From Ruminococcaceae bacterium UBA1405 (lineage in GTDB: Bacteria > Bacillota > Clostridia > Oscillospirales > Ruminococcaceae): 64,000 nt of DNA. Positions 26,666-34,804 of this stretch are shown piece by piece; position 1 is the first letter of the stretch, and every line of letters begins with the position of its first letter. The notes under the pieces were generated by a model. It was not told the DNA's origin, did no database searches, and saw only the letters and a list, made by a program, of their open reading frames with translations. Position numbers and translations under genes: made by a program. The stretch covers positions 1-64,000 of the forward strand of contig DBQB01000009.1 in NCBI GenBank assembly GCA_002305685.1. The letters run 5' to 3'.

Positions 26666-27057
26666 CTTACACTCTCTCCCGTAACAAATCATTAAATTTC
26701 GTTTCAAAAGCGTCAAGCAAACGTTATTTTTGCTTGCCTCAGCGCAGCCTTCCGGACATCTCATACCTAAATTGCGGTATCAAATTGCCGTAACTCGTCG
26801 AGACACTATTATTATAGGCAACGAACCCGATTTCGTCAACGGAATTTGATCGGAAAGTGGTAAATTCTGCTTGTTTTATAGATAACCACATTAAAAAAAG
26901 AGTTGGATTGTGCACTTTCTCTATAAAGTTTTCAACATTATCAGCATGTTACACACTTTTTATTGGTTCTCGAGAGATATCCTGCGCTTTGCCATGCCCA
27001 ATTGACCATACTTTTCCCCAAAATCACGGCTTTATTCCGCATAAGATGACAGCTGTT
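26666..27057. other. Intergenic region between ptsH and trmD
   Basis: About 390 nt without a credible gene. It contains the ptsH promoter at 26811-26839 and a leader of about 140 nt. The rest, up to the trmD stop, is AT-rich and shows no convincing terminator or RNA element. Confidence 0.55.
26811..26839 (-). promoter_or_regulatory. Promoter of ptsH
   Basis: On the minus strand TTGACG (26839-26834) and TATAAT (26816-26811) are separated by exactly 17 nt. Confidence 0.85.
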
Positions 27058-27804
27058 CTACTTTTCTTCCCATCCCAGCATTTTTAAATACTGTTTGTCC
27101 TGCTGGGTGAGCGGATAGCTGCGCAGCATATCCGGGCGCTTGCGCCAGGTATTCTCCAGCGCCTTTTGATGTTGCCAGAGCGCTATGTTCTTATGATGCC
27201 CCGAAAGCAACACCGAAGGCACCTCACGTCCATGCCAAACAGCCGGTTTGGTATACTGAGGATATTCCAGCAGTCCGGAATAGTGGCTTTCATCGGTAAA
27301 ACAAACCTCATCTGCCAACACGTTTTCACAAAGCCGCGCAACCGCATCGGTGACCACCAGCGCTCCCAATTCTCCGCCGGTCAGCACATAATCGCCGATG
27401 GAGATTTCCTCATCCACAATCTCATCCAATACCCGCTGATCCACACCCTCATAATGACCGCAAAGGATAAACAGATGTTCCTTTTGGGACAGTTCCACTG
27501 CCTTTTGTTGGGTGAAGGTATGGCCTTGCGGGGACATATAGATCACATAAGGCTTTTTTTCCGCTGGAAGCTGTGACGTAACCGCCTGATAACAGCGGTA
27601 AATTGGGTCCGCCTGCATCAGCATACCCATGCCGCCGCCATAGGGGGTATCGTCCACCCGGTTGTGCTTATCGGTGGTATACTGCCGAATCTGATGAAAC
27701 CGCAGATCCAGATATCCGCCGCGCCGCGCTCTCCCCACAATGCTTTCGCTGCATACCATCTCACACATTTCCACAAACAACGTGGCAATGTCAATTCTCA
27801 TCAT
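27058..27804 (-). CDS. trmD: tRNA (guanine(37)-N(1))-methyltransferase
   Basis: A 248-aa SPOUT-class methyltransferase that makes m1G37 and prevents frameshifting. It shows MRIDIATLF, the trefoil-knot SAM site (LCGHYEGVDQRVLDEIVDEEISIGDYVLTGGE, about residues 115-146) and YTKPAVWHGREVPSVLLSGHH. AAAGGA lies 7 nt before the ATG at 27804. The start overlaps the rimM stop by 14 nt, so the two are translationally coupled. rpsP, the usual neighbour, is absent. Confidence 0.96.
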   Translation of the reverse strand: MMRIDIATLFVEMCEMVCSESIVGRARRGGYLDLRFHQIRQYTTDKHNRVDDTPYGGGMGMLMQADPIYRCYQAVTSQLPAEKKPYVIYMSPQGHTFTQQKAVELSQKEHLFILCGHYEGVDQRVLDEIVDEEISIGDYVLTGGELGALVVTDAVARLCENVLADEVCFTDESHYSGLLEYPQYTKPAVWHGREVPSVLLSGHHKNIALWQHQKALENTWRKRPDMLRSYPLTQQDKQYLKMLGWEEK

Positions 27805-28306
27805 CAAACAATCCTTTCAGCGGCCGAATCACCATCCGCTCCTGTTCCACGTTGATTTCCAGCACCACTTGAGGGATCTTGGGAATCAAATGTACCTTTC
27901 CATCGGGAAAGGTGATGTGATATACATCGTTGGCTCCGGTTTTGCTCACGTCGGTCAATTTTCCGTAGACGTGCCCGTCGTCGGCGTCCACTACCTCCAT
28001 TCCCAAAAGATCCTGCACAAAATGCTGGCCCTCCTCCAGCTCCACGTCATCCCGATCCAGATACAACACCATTCCCCGCAGCTTCTGCGCCTGCTCAATG
28101 GTATCGATACCGGCAAATTTTAAAACCACCATATTCCCTTGCACCCAACCGTCCTCAACCTCGAGAGCGGTCTCCCCTTTGCGCAGATACAGTCGGTCAA
28201 AATCCAGTAATTCTTCCGGATCATCGTTCCATGGATATATCTTTACCGCTCCTTTGAGGCCGTGGGTTGTCACGATCTTTCCGGTCTCCAAATATTTCTT
28301 TAGCAT
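27791..28306 (-). CDS. rimM: Ribosome maturation factor RimM
   Basis: A 171-aa 30S maturation factor that binds ribosomal protein S19. It opens with LETGKIVTTHGLKGAVKIYPW, and the C-terminal PRC-barrel domain carries DLLGMEVVDADDGHVYGKLTDV and ends in VHLIPKIPQVVLEINVE. GGAGG lies 9 nt upstream of the ATG. It pairs with trmD as in most bacteria. Confidence 0.95.
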   Translation of the reverse strand: MLKKYLETGKIVTTHGLKGAVKIYPWNDDPEELLDFDRLYLRKGETALEVEDGWVQGNMVVLKFAGIDTIEQAQKLRGMVLYLDRDDVELEEGQHFVQDLLGMEVVDADDGHVYGKLTDVSKTGANDVYHITFPDGKVHLIPKIPQVVLEINVEQERMVIRPLKGLFDDEN

Positions 28307-28431
28307 TTTTTTACGCCTCCACCGTTATTTTACTTCCTTATTTGGGACGCATCCAAATTTTCTTGTGAGCATCAAAAGTTATGTTTCGAAGGCCACCGCC
28401 ATACTCCGCGGAAACTACCCCCGGATAACAA

Positions 28432-28461
28432 ATTATAGCATACCTGCGCGAACAGTGACAA
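28432..28461 (-). promoter_or_regulatory. Promoter of rimM-trmD
   Basis: On the minus strand TTGTCA (28461-28456) and TATAAT (28437-28432) are separated by 18 nt, about 120 nt before rimM. Confidence 0.7.
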
Positions 28462-28514
28462 GTCAATCCCACATCGGCTGATAAATTTACTTGCATAGAT
28501 CAACTGTGAATCGT

Positions 28515-29705
28515 TTATTGCGGCTGATCTAAGAGAACCTCTTGGGTCTGCGCCACATCCCGCAGGCACTGATACTGGGCGGTCAGATGATAAGCACCGT
28601 TTTCCACCTTGCCGTTAAGACTTCTCTCCAGGTATCCGGCCTCCCCAAAATAGCTCTGCTCCTGCCGTTCCAACTGCTCAATGGCTTCCTTCTTGGCCTG
28701 CTGCACTGTATAGGTAATCTGCACCGGTTCCCACTGCTCATAGACATCGACGACCAGCTTTGGCAGCCAAAACCAGTCGGGCAGCTTCCAGCGATCCAAA
28801 ACCGTTTGCCGTGAGATCCAGGCATTTTGCGGCAGTTTGGTCCAAGGATTGAGGGTAAGAGCAGTATCCCCCAGCTGCAGATGATATCTCTTTACCGTCT
28901 TTCCCGTAGCCCGTTCCAACGTTTGCTGAAGCGGGATTGTTACCGTGAGAGAATCCTCCACCTGGGCAATTACCTTGGCCCGGGCATAACTGACAATGGT
29001 ATGCAGATTGGACTCATAGATACCGGCTACCAACAATCTGCCCTCCCATACCGCTTCCCCCACCTGAACCAACGGCTGTCCATGGTAGACCTCTATCTCC
29101 CGTATCACACCCACCCCACTGGAAATCACATTGGCCGCGGTATTGCGGTCGATGGTGACCGGCGGCATCACCCGTTCCCGAACATTCACCTCGATGGTAC
29201 TTCCCAGAATATTGATGGCAATCCACGACAACTGAGGCATCTGCAGCAGCATCTGCCGCTCACTGTGCCAAGCATCGATGGAAGGCACAAACGTCCCCGT
29301 CTGGATTCCCAGATCGTCCAATTTCTCCATAACCAGCTGTGGATCCAGCGTCTCACAGCCATTGATCTCGATGCGCCAGACAAACAGCTGTAAAAACATA
29401 AGCATGGCTGACAGCGCGATCATCCCGATTAGGATACCGGTGCGCCGGTGATAACGCTGTACAAGAAAAGGAAATCCTTTTTTTCCAACAATTCGGATAC
29501 GCATACCGCTTTTTCTGGCAATGGGTCTGAGCCGACGGTAAATTCCGGGGCGCACCGCAGCGTGAAGGCCGATCTCTGTGGGATACAAAGATTGGGCTGT
29601 CAAACCCTCTCCGCCCATCAGACTGACAAAACGTTCCGGAAAACCTCCTACCGCCTCCAGCTCAACAGAACCGATCAGCCATCGGAACATGCCTGTAACC
29701 AGCAC
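28515..29705 (-). CDS. yqfD: Sporulation protein YqfD
   Basis: A 396-aa membrane-anchored protein of the YqfD family, made in the mother cell during sporulation (SigE regulon in Bacillus). A single membrane segment lies at about residues 89-110 (GILIGMIALSAMLMFLQLFVW). It is followed by FtsQ/POTRA-like strands (IEINGCETLDPQLVMEKL) and a large extracytoplasmic domain. The start is a GTG with GGGGAG 7 nt upstream. It follows yqfC by 28 nt, the conserved yqfC-yqfD pair. Confidence 0.9.
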   Translation of the reverse strand: MLVTGMFRWLIGSVELEAVGGFPERFVSLMGGEGLTAQSLYPTEIGLHAAVRPGIYRRLRPIARKSGMRIRIVGKKGFPFLVQRYHRRTGILIGMIALSAMLMFLQLFVWRIEINGCETLDPQLVMEKLDDLGIQTGTFVPSIDAWHSERQMLLQMPQLSWIAINILGSTIEVNVRERVMPPVTIDRNTAANVISSGVGVIREIEVYHGQPLVQVGEAVWEGRLLVAGIYESNLHTIVSYARAKVIAQVEDSLTVTIPLQQTLERATGKTVKRYHLQLGDTALTLNPWTKLPQNAWISRQTVLDRWKLPDWFWLPKLVVDVYEQWEPVQITYTVQQAKKEAIEQLERQEQSYFGEAGYLERSLNGKVENGAYHLTAQYQCLRDVAQTQEVLLDQPQ

Positions 29706-29733
29706 CCGTTATCTCCCCTTTCCCCCAAACGCT

Positions 29734-30150
29734 CTACCGCTGGGTAGGTTGCTCAACCGTCTCAAAATGTATGGTGTGAATCTCCCCTTCAATCACGATG
29801 GTTCCTTCATTCATATTGCGAATTTGCAGTGCATCACCGCAAAACTGGACCGCTAACTTCCCCGCTCCTATCGTAATACATCCCAGCGCATATTCCCGTA
29901 TCGATTCACATCCCACAATCACTGCCTCCCGATTGCCGGACATATCCAGATGAAAAACCTGCGGCAGCACCTGCATGGGAATATCCAGCATTTTGGCCAG
30001 CTGACTTTCCCGATGAAAAGGTTCTCTTCCGTTTTTCTGTTTCTTCAAAACAACCACCAGCCTTTTCCAATACATTGCCATGCCGCCTGGCTTGCGATAC
30101 CGTTTTATCCTATGCACCAGGGAAAGCCAAAATGCGTCTACAGCCATCAT
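29734..30150 (-). CDS. yqfC: Sporulation protein YqfC (YabP/YqfC family)
   Basis: Up to 138 aa. The YabP/YqfC core lies at about residues 55-130, ending in VIEGEIHTIHFE; LHLD-like and GCESIREYALGCITIG segments form its beta-strands. Known members are small SigE-regulon proteins. They are usually near 95-100 residues, so the real start may be the downstream Met24 or Met26; ribosome-binding sites do not decide. It is the first gene of a two-gene group with yqfD and is divergent from ylbJ. Confidence 0.8.
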   Translation of the reverse strand: MMAVDAFWLSLVHRIKRYRKPGGMAMYWKRLVVVLKKQKNGREPFHRESQLAKMLDIPMQVLPQVFHLDMSGNREAVIVGCESIREYALGCITIGAGKLAVQFCGDALQIRNMNEGTIVIEGEIHTIHFETVEQPTQR

Positions 30151-30200
30151 CCTAAATCAGATCACCGGTTTTCTTTTGCGTCCCGGCAATATTTTCCCTG

Positions 30201-30229
30201 TTATATCTGTGTCGAGTTGCTGATACAAT
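30201..30229 (+). promoter_or_regulatory. Possible SigE-type promoter of ylbJ
   Basis: TTATATC (30201-30207) and GATACAAT (30222-30229) are separated by 14 nt. This approaches the SigE consensus, kmATATT-N14/15-CATACAHT, with one mismatch in the -10 and two in the -35. ylbJ is SigE-dependent in Bacillus, which supports the reading. Confidence 0.45.
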
Positions 30230-30264
30230 AGAAGTAAAAATATACGCCGGCGGAGGGAGAACAT

Positions 30265-30336
30265 ATGGCCATATCTGTCAGAAAAATACAGCATCCTCAA
30301 AAAAAACGATTTCCGTCTGGGTTTTTAGCGTCTTGA
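30265..30336 (+). other. Probable displaced 5' end of ylbJ (23-codon frame)
   Basis: An ATG at 30265 with an excellent GGAGG site 8 nt upstream opens a 23-codon frame (MAISVRKIQHPQKKRF...). It stops at 30334-30336, overlapping the ylbJ frame. A run of eight A (30299-30306) lies inside it. One extra A, or a -1 slip, would join this start to the ylbJ frame and restore a hydrophobic N-terminus (ISVWVFSVLTAYLLL). Confidence 0.6.
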
Positions 30337-31370
30337 CTGCATATCTGCTGCTTTCCAGAAGCAGTATGGTGAGTCAAGGGATTCGGGATGGAATGCAGCT
30401 TTGTGTGGAAGTGGTGATTCCATCCCTGTTTCCCTTTCTTGTTTTCACCTCCTTTTTGATGGCAAGCGGTTTTGCACAGCGCATCTCCAGCGCTATCTTC
30501 CCAGTGACAAGATATCTTTTCCGTCTGCCACAGCAAACCGGCGCCTGCATCTTGATGAGTTTGATCGGCGGATATCCGGTCGGAGGCCGGATGATTGCCC
30601 GTCTGATGCAGCAGCAGAAGCTTTCCCGGCAGGATGCAGAGCGGATGCTTTGTTTTTGCATCAATGCCGGGCCATCCTTTGTCCTTACGGCGGTGGGAGT
30701 CCGGCTGTTTGGCAACGCCGGAATCGGTATCCTGCTGCTGTCTGCCCACCTTTTGGCCTCTGTGACGGCCGGTATCTGGACCGGCAGGCATCATCCGATC
30801 CCAGAGCTCGTCCAGCAATCCCAACCCTCTCAGCCTTCCCTTACCGGTGCAATGGTCACAGCCGTCAGGGAAAGTGCTACAGGAATGCTGACGCTTTCTG
30901 CTTTCATCGTTTTGTTCTCCGCCATCACCGCACTGCTGCAACCCATCTGCAGCCAGCTTGGGGTGTGGGGAAGCACACTGGTATCCGGTTTGCTGGAGGT
31001 CACCCAGGGCTGTGTTGCCGCCTCTCAGCTTCCATCCATCACCGGGGAGCTGTTCGCCGCGTTTTTCCTCTCCTTCTCGGGAATTTCGGTCGTCTGTCAG
31101 GTAATTTCCGGATTTGGCGCCCCTGTGGATCCTGCCAAAATACTTTTTTGGCGGCTGATCAATGGAATTTTCTCAACAGGATGGTATGCTTTGCTTCGTT
31201 TTTGCTTTGGATCACTCCTAGGAAAGAGCGATGCAGTTGCCAGCTGGGCTTATATTGGCTCCACACCGGTACTGCACTCTTCCAGCGTAAGTACACCTAT
31301 GACCATCTGCCTGCTCGGCGTGTGCGCCATCGCTGCTCTAACGTTGGAAGATAATGAAACGGATAGATAA
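30333..31370 (+). CDS. ylbJ: Sporulation integral membrane protein YlbJ
   Basis: A polytopic membrane protein of the mother cell, required for spore cortex or heat resistance in Bacillus. The frame from 30333 gives 345 aa with several hydrophobic segments (VVIPSLFPFLVFTSFLMASG, then repeats around 120-140, 185-215, 235-265, 315-340) and the conserved ILMSLIGGYPVGGRMI and CINAGPSFV motifs. The only start at 30333 is a TTG without a good ribosome-binding site. The good start is at 30265 in another frame, so the 5' end is probably frameshifted at the A8 run. Divergent from yqfC. Confidence 0.85.
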   Translation: MTAYLLLSRSSMVSQGIRDGMQLCVEVVIPSLFPFLVFTSFLMASGFAQRISSAIFPVTRYLFRLPQQTGACILMSLIGGYPVGGRMIARLMQQQKLSRQDAERMLCFCINAGPSFVLTAVGVRLFGNAGIGILLLSAHLLASVTAGIWTGRHHPIPELVQQSQPSQPSLTGAMVTAVRESATGMLTLSAFIVLFSAITALLQPICSQLGVWGSTLVSGLLEVTQGCVAASQLPSITGELFAAFFLSFSGISVVCQVISGFGAPVDPAKILFWRLINGIFSTGWYALLRFCFGSLLGKSDAVASWAYIGSTPVLHSSSVSTPMTICLLGVCAIAALTLEDNETDR

Positions 31371-31557
31371 CTTTCCAACAATTTCTTACATGAATTTTCA
31401 AAATATCCATAGATTTTCAGCACACCTTTTGATAATATAAATAGAAAGAAGCTTATTAATCCGCCATGTCCCGGATTCACAAATATCCCGATCTTGTGAA
31501 ATGGATGTTTTGCGGTGCATGGCCGGGTTGATGCAATTGTGTTTTGGGGGAAACCGT

Positions 31558-31788
31558 ATGGCAAATCTGTTGTTAAAGAGCGGTTTATTTGGCCGCAATA
31601 TTGATCCTTCCTGTTCTTACTGTGAAAATGGTTCTCTCTCTTCCGACGGTTCCATGATTTTGTGCAGCAAAAAAGGGATTGTATCCCCCTATTACAGCTG
31701 CAGAAAATTCTGTTATGCGCCGTTGAAACGAATACCCAAGCGCCCACGCCCGCTGCCTGAGTATTCTGAAGATGATTTTTCTCTGTAG
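31558..31788 (+). CDS. Small conserved Cys-containing protein of unknown function
   Basis: A 76-aa protein from the ATG at 31558, with GGGGGAA about 7 nt upstream. It holds CSYCENG (about residues 19-25), CSKKGIV (about 36-42) and C-x3-C in YSCRKFCYAPL, a plausible four- to five-Cys metal site. The end is basic then acidic (RIPKRPRPLPEYSEDDFSL). I recall near-identical proteins across Clostridia, always without a known function. It is 32 nt before the amidase fusion. Confidence 0.65.
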   Translation: MANLLLKSGLFGRNIDPSCSYCENGSLSSDGSMILCSKKGIVSPYYSCRKFCYAPLKRIPKRPRPLPEYSEDDFSL

Positions 31789-31820
31789 ATTGTTCCATGT
31801 TTTCCTGCGAGGTGATTTCA

Positions 31821-34670
31821 TTGAAGTATAAACGTCTTGCCACGTCTGTCACTGCCTTTGCGCTGATGTTCGGCGCCGCTTTCTCCCCTAACACTCTACT
31901 CTATCCCATTGCCGCCGACAACATTGAGGCGGTCACCCCTTTTTCCCATGCCAGCGATCCCCAGGGTATCTTTTACCGCACCGGAATGGACAGCATGTTT
32001 CTTCCTTCCAATTCCGCATCGGATATCCAGCAGCAGTTGCAGCAGCTGGTGGACGATACCGCTGCGGCCGGTCTGAACACCATCTTCTTTGAGGCAAAAC
32101 CTTCCTCCTATTACTACTCCGATTCCGACGTCCTGCCCAATCTCGCCTCAGAACAGTATGCTGGACTCAAGGAGCTTGACTGCCTGGCACAGCTGACCCA
32201 GCTGGCCAACCAAAAAAACATTCAGGTGTTTGCCGTCATCGATTCTTATGTCCTAGCAGAATTGGGACAAGCCCAAAATATCACCAACACCTCCGGATAT
32301 CGAAAATATTATCAGGATCTTTCCTTTTCTGACAGCGAGGGGCGATTGCTGCTGGACCCGTCTCAGGAAGAATCCCGACAGATGATCATCGACTACTCAG
32401 TAGAACTACTGAAAAATTATCCCATCGCCGGTGTGGTATTCGAAGGCCTCTTTGACAGCGCCCTGCTGACAAAGCAGCAGGAAAACCAAAATTTCGTGGC
32501 GGAATTTCTCAGCCTGATGAAAGGCTCTATGCCCGAACAGGGACAAAAGTTGGGCATTGTTCTCCCCTACACCGGTGCGGCGTCAGATGCACAAAACTGT
32601 CTCTTAGCCAAAAACCTGGAGCTTTTGGGGGTAATCGACTTTACCATGGCCAACCTGACCCCCTATGAAACCACCAGCTACGAACAGACCATCGATACCC
32701 TAGAACAGCATTTTTCCGGCGCTACCCTATATCCCCTTAATGTAACGACCAATCAACTGCTGGACGATGACAACTTTATTGGTGACGACCATCAGTTGGG
32801 ATACCGTATTTGCTACAACACCGTCAGCGGTATCACCGGTTTTTCCATGGATGATACCGCCGCGCTGAGCGAGCAGGCCCAAAGCATCGCTGGAGACCTT
32901 CATTCTGACTATGCCGCCATCGTCAAAGCTCTTTCAGAGTTGGATCTGGATTTTGCCCACACCCTCTCTGTGACCCGTCCGGACTCAGCTCTGAGCACCA
33001 CCTACTCCCGCTATTTTATTATGGGTACCTCCGATCCGGATCAGGATCTGACCATGGATGGCGAGGAGGTTCCCCGCTACGGAACCGAGGGTGCTTTCGG
33101 CATCTTGGTATCGCTGGAGCTGGGGGTAAACGAATTTGTATTCCAGCAAGGGGATGAAACGGTGACCGTGGAAATCACCCGCAAAGAACCTGCCACAGGC
33201 ACTTCCCCCATCAGCCAGATCGTTCAGTCCTCCATCTATCCTTCGGTCAACGATGTAACCTACGGTGGAGGGAAAATTGAATTTCAGTGTACCGCCCCCG
33301 CCGGAGCCACCGTTACCGGTACGGTAGCTGGGCTAAGCGTCACCCTTCGTCAGACCGGTACTGCGCAAAACGGAACGCCAGCTGTTTTCTATGGCTCGAT
33401 TGACGTTCCTGAAAAATACAACATTGACAGCGTTACCAATCTGGGACCGCTGGAATATACCATGAACTACGGCGGAGTCACCAGCAGCTATACCTCCAAC
33501 GCCAATCTTTATGTGGCGGGAGAAAACACCACCGTAAAGGTGCAGGTTAATGGATATCGCGCCAACGTTTACAACAAACTGGACGATGGGGGCAACTTCA
33601 CCACCACCCTCAGCGAAGGCGCAGTGGACTGGATTGACCAGCAGGATTTCTGGTCTGCGTCCGGTGTACCTTACTTTTATCTTTCCTGCGGCGGCTATAT
33701 TCCCAAATCCAACGTCACCATTTTGGAAGGAAACCCGGATATCTCCAATCCTGTCAGCAGCATTACCCTCGAACAGACACAACAGGGAGAGGTCATCCGT
33801 GTCTCCGGAGTAAATCTGCCTTCCCACCGTGTTGCCCGTACTGAGGAAGGTATTGCAGTGCATCTGTATAACACCACCTATTCCGGAGAAGCCCCCGACC
33901 TCAGCGGCAGCACGCTGATGGAAAAGATCAACCTTTTCCCCAAGGAAGGGGAGCTCCTTTTGGATATCTATCTCAAAGATCCGCTTTGGGGATACGACAT
34001 CCAGTATGACGGGACCGACACACTGATTTTCCTGAAAACTCCGCCCGCCATCAGCGACGACGCGGGACGCCCTCTGGCCGGCACTGTGATCGTATTGGAT
34101 CCAGGACATGGGAATATTGACTGCGGCGCTTTGGGTGTGGCAGGACTCAGCGGAGCCACAGAAAACACCCTGAATTTTGCCGTCGCCACCGCCACCAAAC
34201 TTCGTCTGGAACAGCTTGGCGCAACGGTATATATGACCCGCGACTCGGTGGATGGTTTCCTGGAACTGGACGAGCGTATGCAGTTTGCTGAGGAATACTA
34301 TCCCGATTTCTTCCTCTCCATCCATCACAACAGCGTCGGGGAGACCACCGACGCCAACGAGCCGGAGGGTGCGGAAATCTATTACCATACCGCCTATTCC
34401 CAGCAGATGGCGGAAAACGTCCTTTCGTATCTCTGCGAAAATGTTGAGCGCAAATATCGGGACGCCTACTCCTCCTATTACCGGGTCACCCGTATCACCT
34501 GTGCTCCGGCGGCACTGCTGGAAGTCGGGTTTGTTCCCAATCCCGCAGAGTATGAGCAGCTGTGCGATATCTCCACCATCATCAAAACCGCCAACGGAAT
34601 CTGTCAGGGCATTATTGCTTCCATCCCCGGAGAAGAGGCAGAAACCATTGCAGCGGCTTTGGAATCTTAA
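31821..34670 (+). CDS. Exported GHL10-like / N-acetylmuramoyl-L-alanine amidase fusion
   Basis: A 949-aa exported protein, starting with TTG at 31821 behind GCGAGGTGA. Residues 1-33 form a signal peptide. Residues 40-400 resemble the GHL10/DUF187 glycoside-hydrolase-like fold (AAGLNTIFFEAKPSSYYYSD, GVVFEGLFDSALL, VIDFTMANLTPYE). Beta-rich regions cover about 430-650 and an AMIN-like domain about 650-750. The C-terminal amidase_3 domain (about 754-949) has DPGHG, SIHHN and LLEVGF, the zinc and catalytic residues. It probably cleaves cell-wall peptidoglycan. Terminator follows. Confidence 0.85.
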   Translation: MKYKRLATSVTAFALMFGAAFSPNTLLYPIAADNIEAVTPFSHASDPQGIFYRTGMDSMFLPSNSASDIQQQLQQLVDDTAAAGLNTIFFEAKPSSYYYSDSDVLPNLASEQYAGLKELDCLAQLTQLANQKNIQVFAVIDSYVLAELGQAQNITNTSGYRKYYQDLSFSDSEGRLLLDPSQEESRQMIIDYSVELLKNYPIAGVVFEGLFDSALLTKQQENQNFVAEFLSLMKGSMPEQGQKLGIVLPYTGAASDAQNCLLAKNLELLGVIDFTMANLTPYETTSYEQTIDTLEQHFSGATLYPLNVTTNQLLDDDNFIGDDHQLGYRICYNTVSGITGFSMDDTAALSEQAQSIAGDLHSDYAAIVKALSELDLDFAHTLSVTRPDSALSTTYSRYFIMGTSDPDQDLTMDGEEVPRYGTEGAFGILVSLELGVNEFVFQQGDETVTVEITRKEPATGTSPISQIVQSSIYPSVNDVTYGGGKIEFQCTAPAGATVTGTVAGLSVTLRQTGTAQNGTPAVFYGSIDVPEKYNIDSVTNLGPLEYTMNYGGVTSSYTSNANLYVAGENTTVKVQVNGYRANVYNKLDDGGNFTTTLSEGAVDWIDQQDFWSASGVPYFYLSCGGYIPKSNVTILEGNPDISNPVSSITLEQTQQGEVIRVSGVNLPSHRVARTEEGIAVHLYNTTYSGEAPDLSGSTLMEKINLFPKEGELLLDIYLKDPLWGYDIQYDGTDTLIFLKTPPAISDDAGRPLAGTVIVLDPGHGNIDCGALGVAGLSGATENTLNFAVATATKLRLEQLGATVYMTRDSVDGFLELDERMQFAEEYYPDFFLSIHHNSVGETTDANEPEGAEIYYHTAYSQQMAENVLSYLCENVERKYRDAYSSYYRVTRITCAPAALLEVGFVPNPAEYEQLCDISTIIKTANGICQGIIASIPGEEAETIAAALES

Positions 34671-34689
34671 TTTCCCTTCCATGTCAAAC

Positions 34690-34740
34690 AAACGGCGGCG
34701 CCCATGTGAACATTCGCATGGGCGCCGCCGTTTCTATTGT
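34690..34740 (+). terminator. Terminator of the amidase fusion gene
   Basis: A perfect 17-bp stem (34690-34706 with 34717-34733) with a 10-nt loop, followed by CTATTGT. Stem strength is high, and the T-run is partly inside the stem. Confidence 0.8.
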
Positions 34741-34751
34741 ATGCTTTAGCG

Positions 34752-34776
34752 AAAAAACCCCCGGCTTTGCCGGGGG
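34752..34776 (-). terminator. Terminator of ligA
   Basis: An 8-bp all-GC-rich stem CCCCCGGC with GCCGGGGG, loop TTT, followed on the minus strand by TTTTTT. It is 28 nt behind the ligA stop. Confidence 0.9.
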
Positions 34777-34804
34777 TCATGACTGCACCAAAAGCCGTGA
34801 AACA

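Noticed and set aside
31250..31894. 214-aa minus-strand frame across the ylbJ end and the small Cys gene
   Set aside because: It is antisense to two better-supported genes and lacks a start site or family signature.
33333..34691. 452-aa minus-strand frame opposite the amidase fusion
   Set aside because: Shadow of the amidase_3 gene, with no motif of its own.
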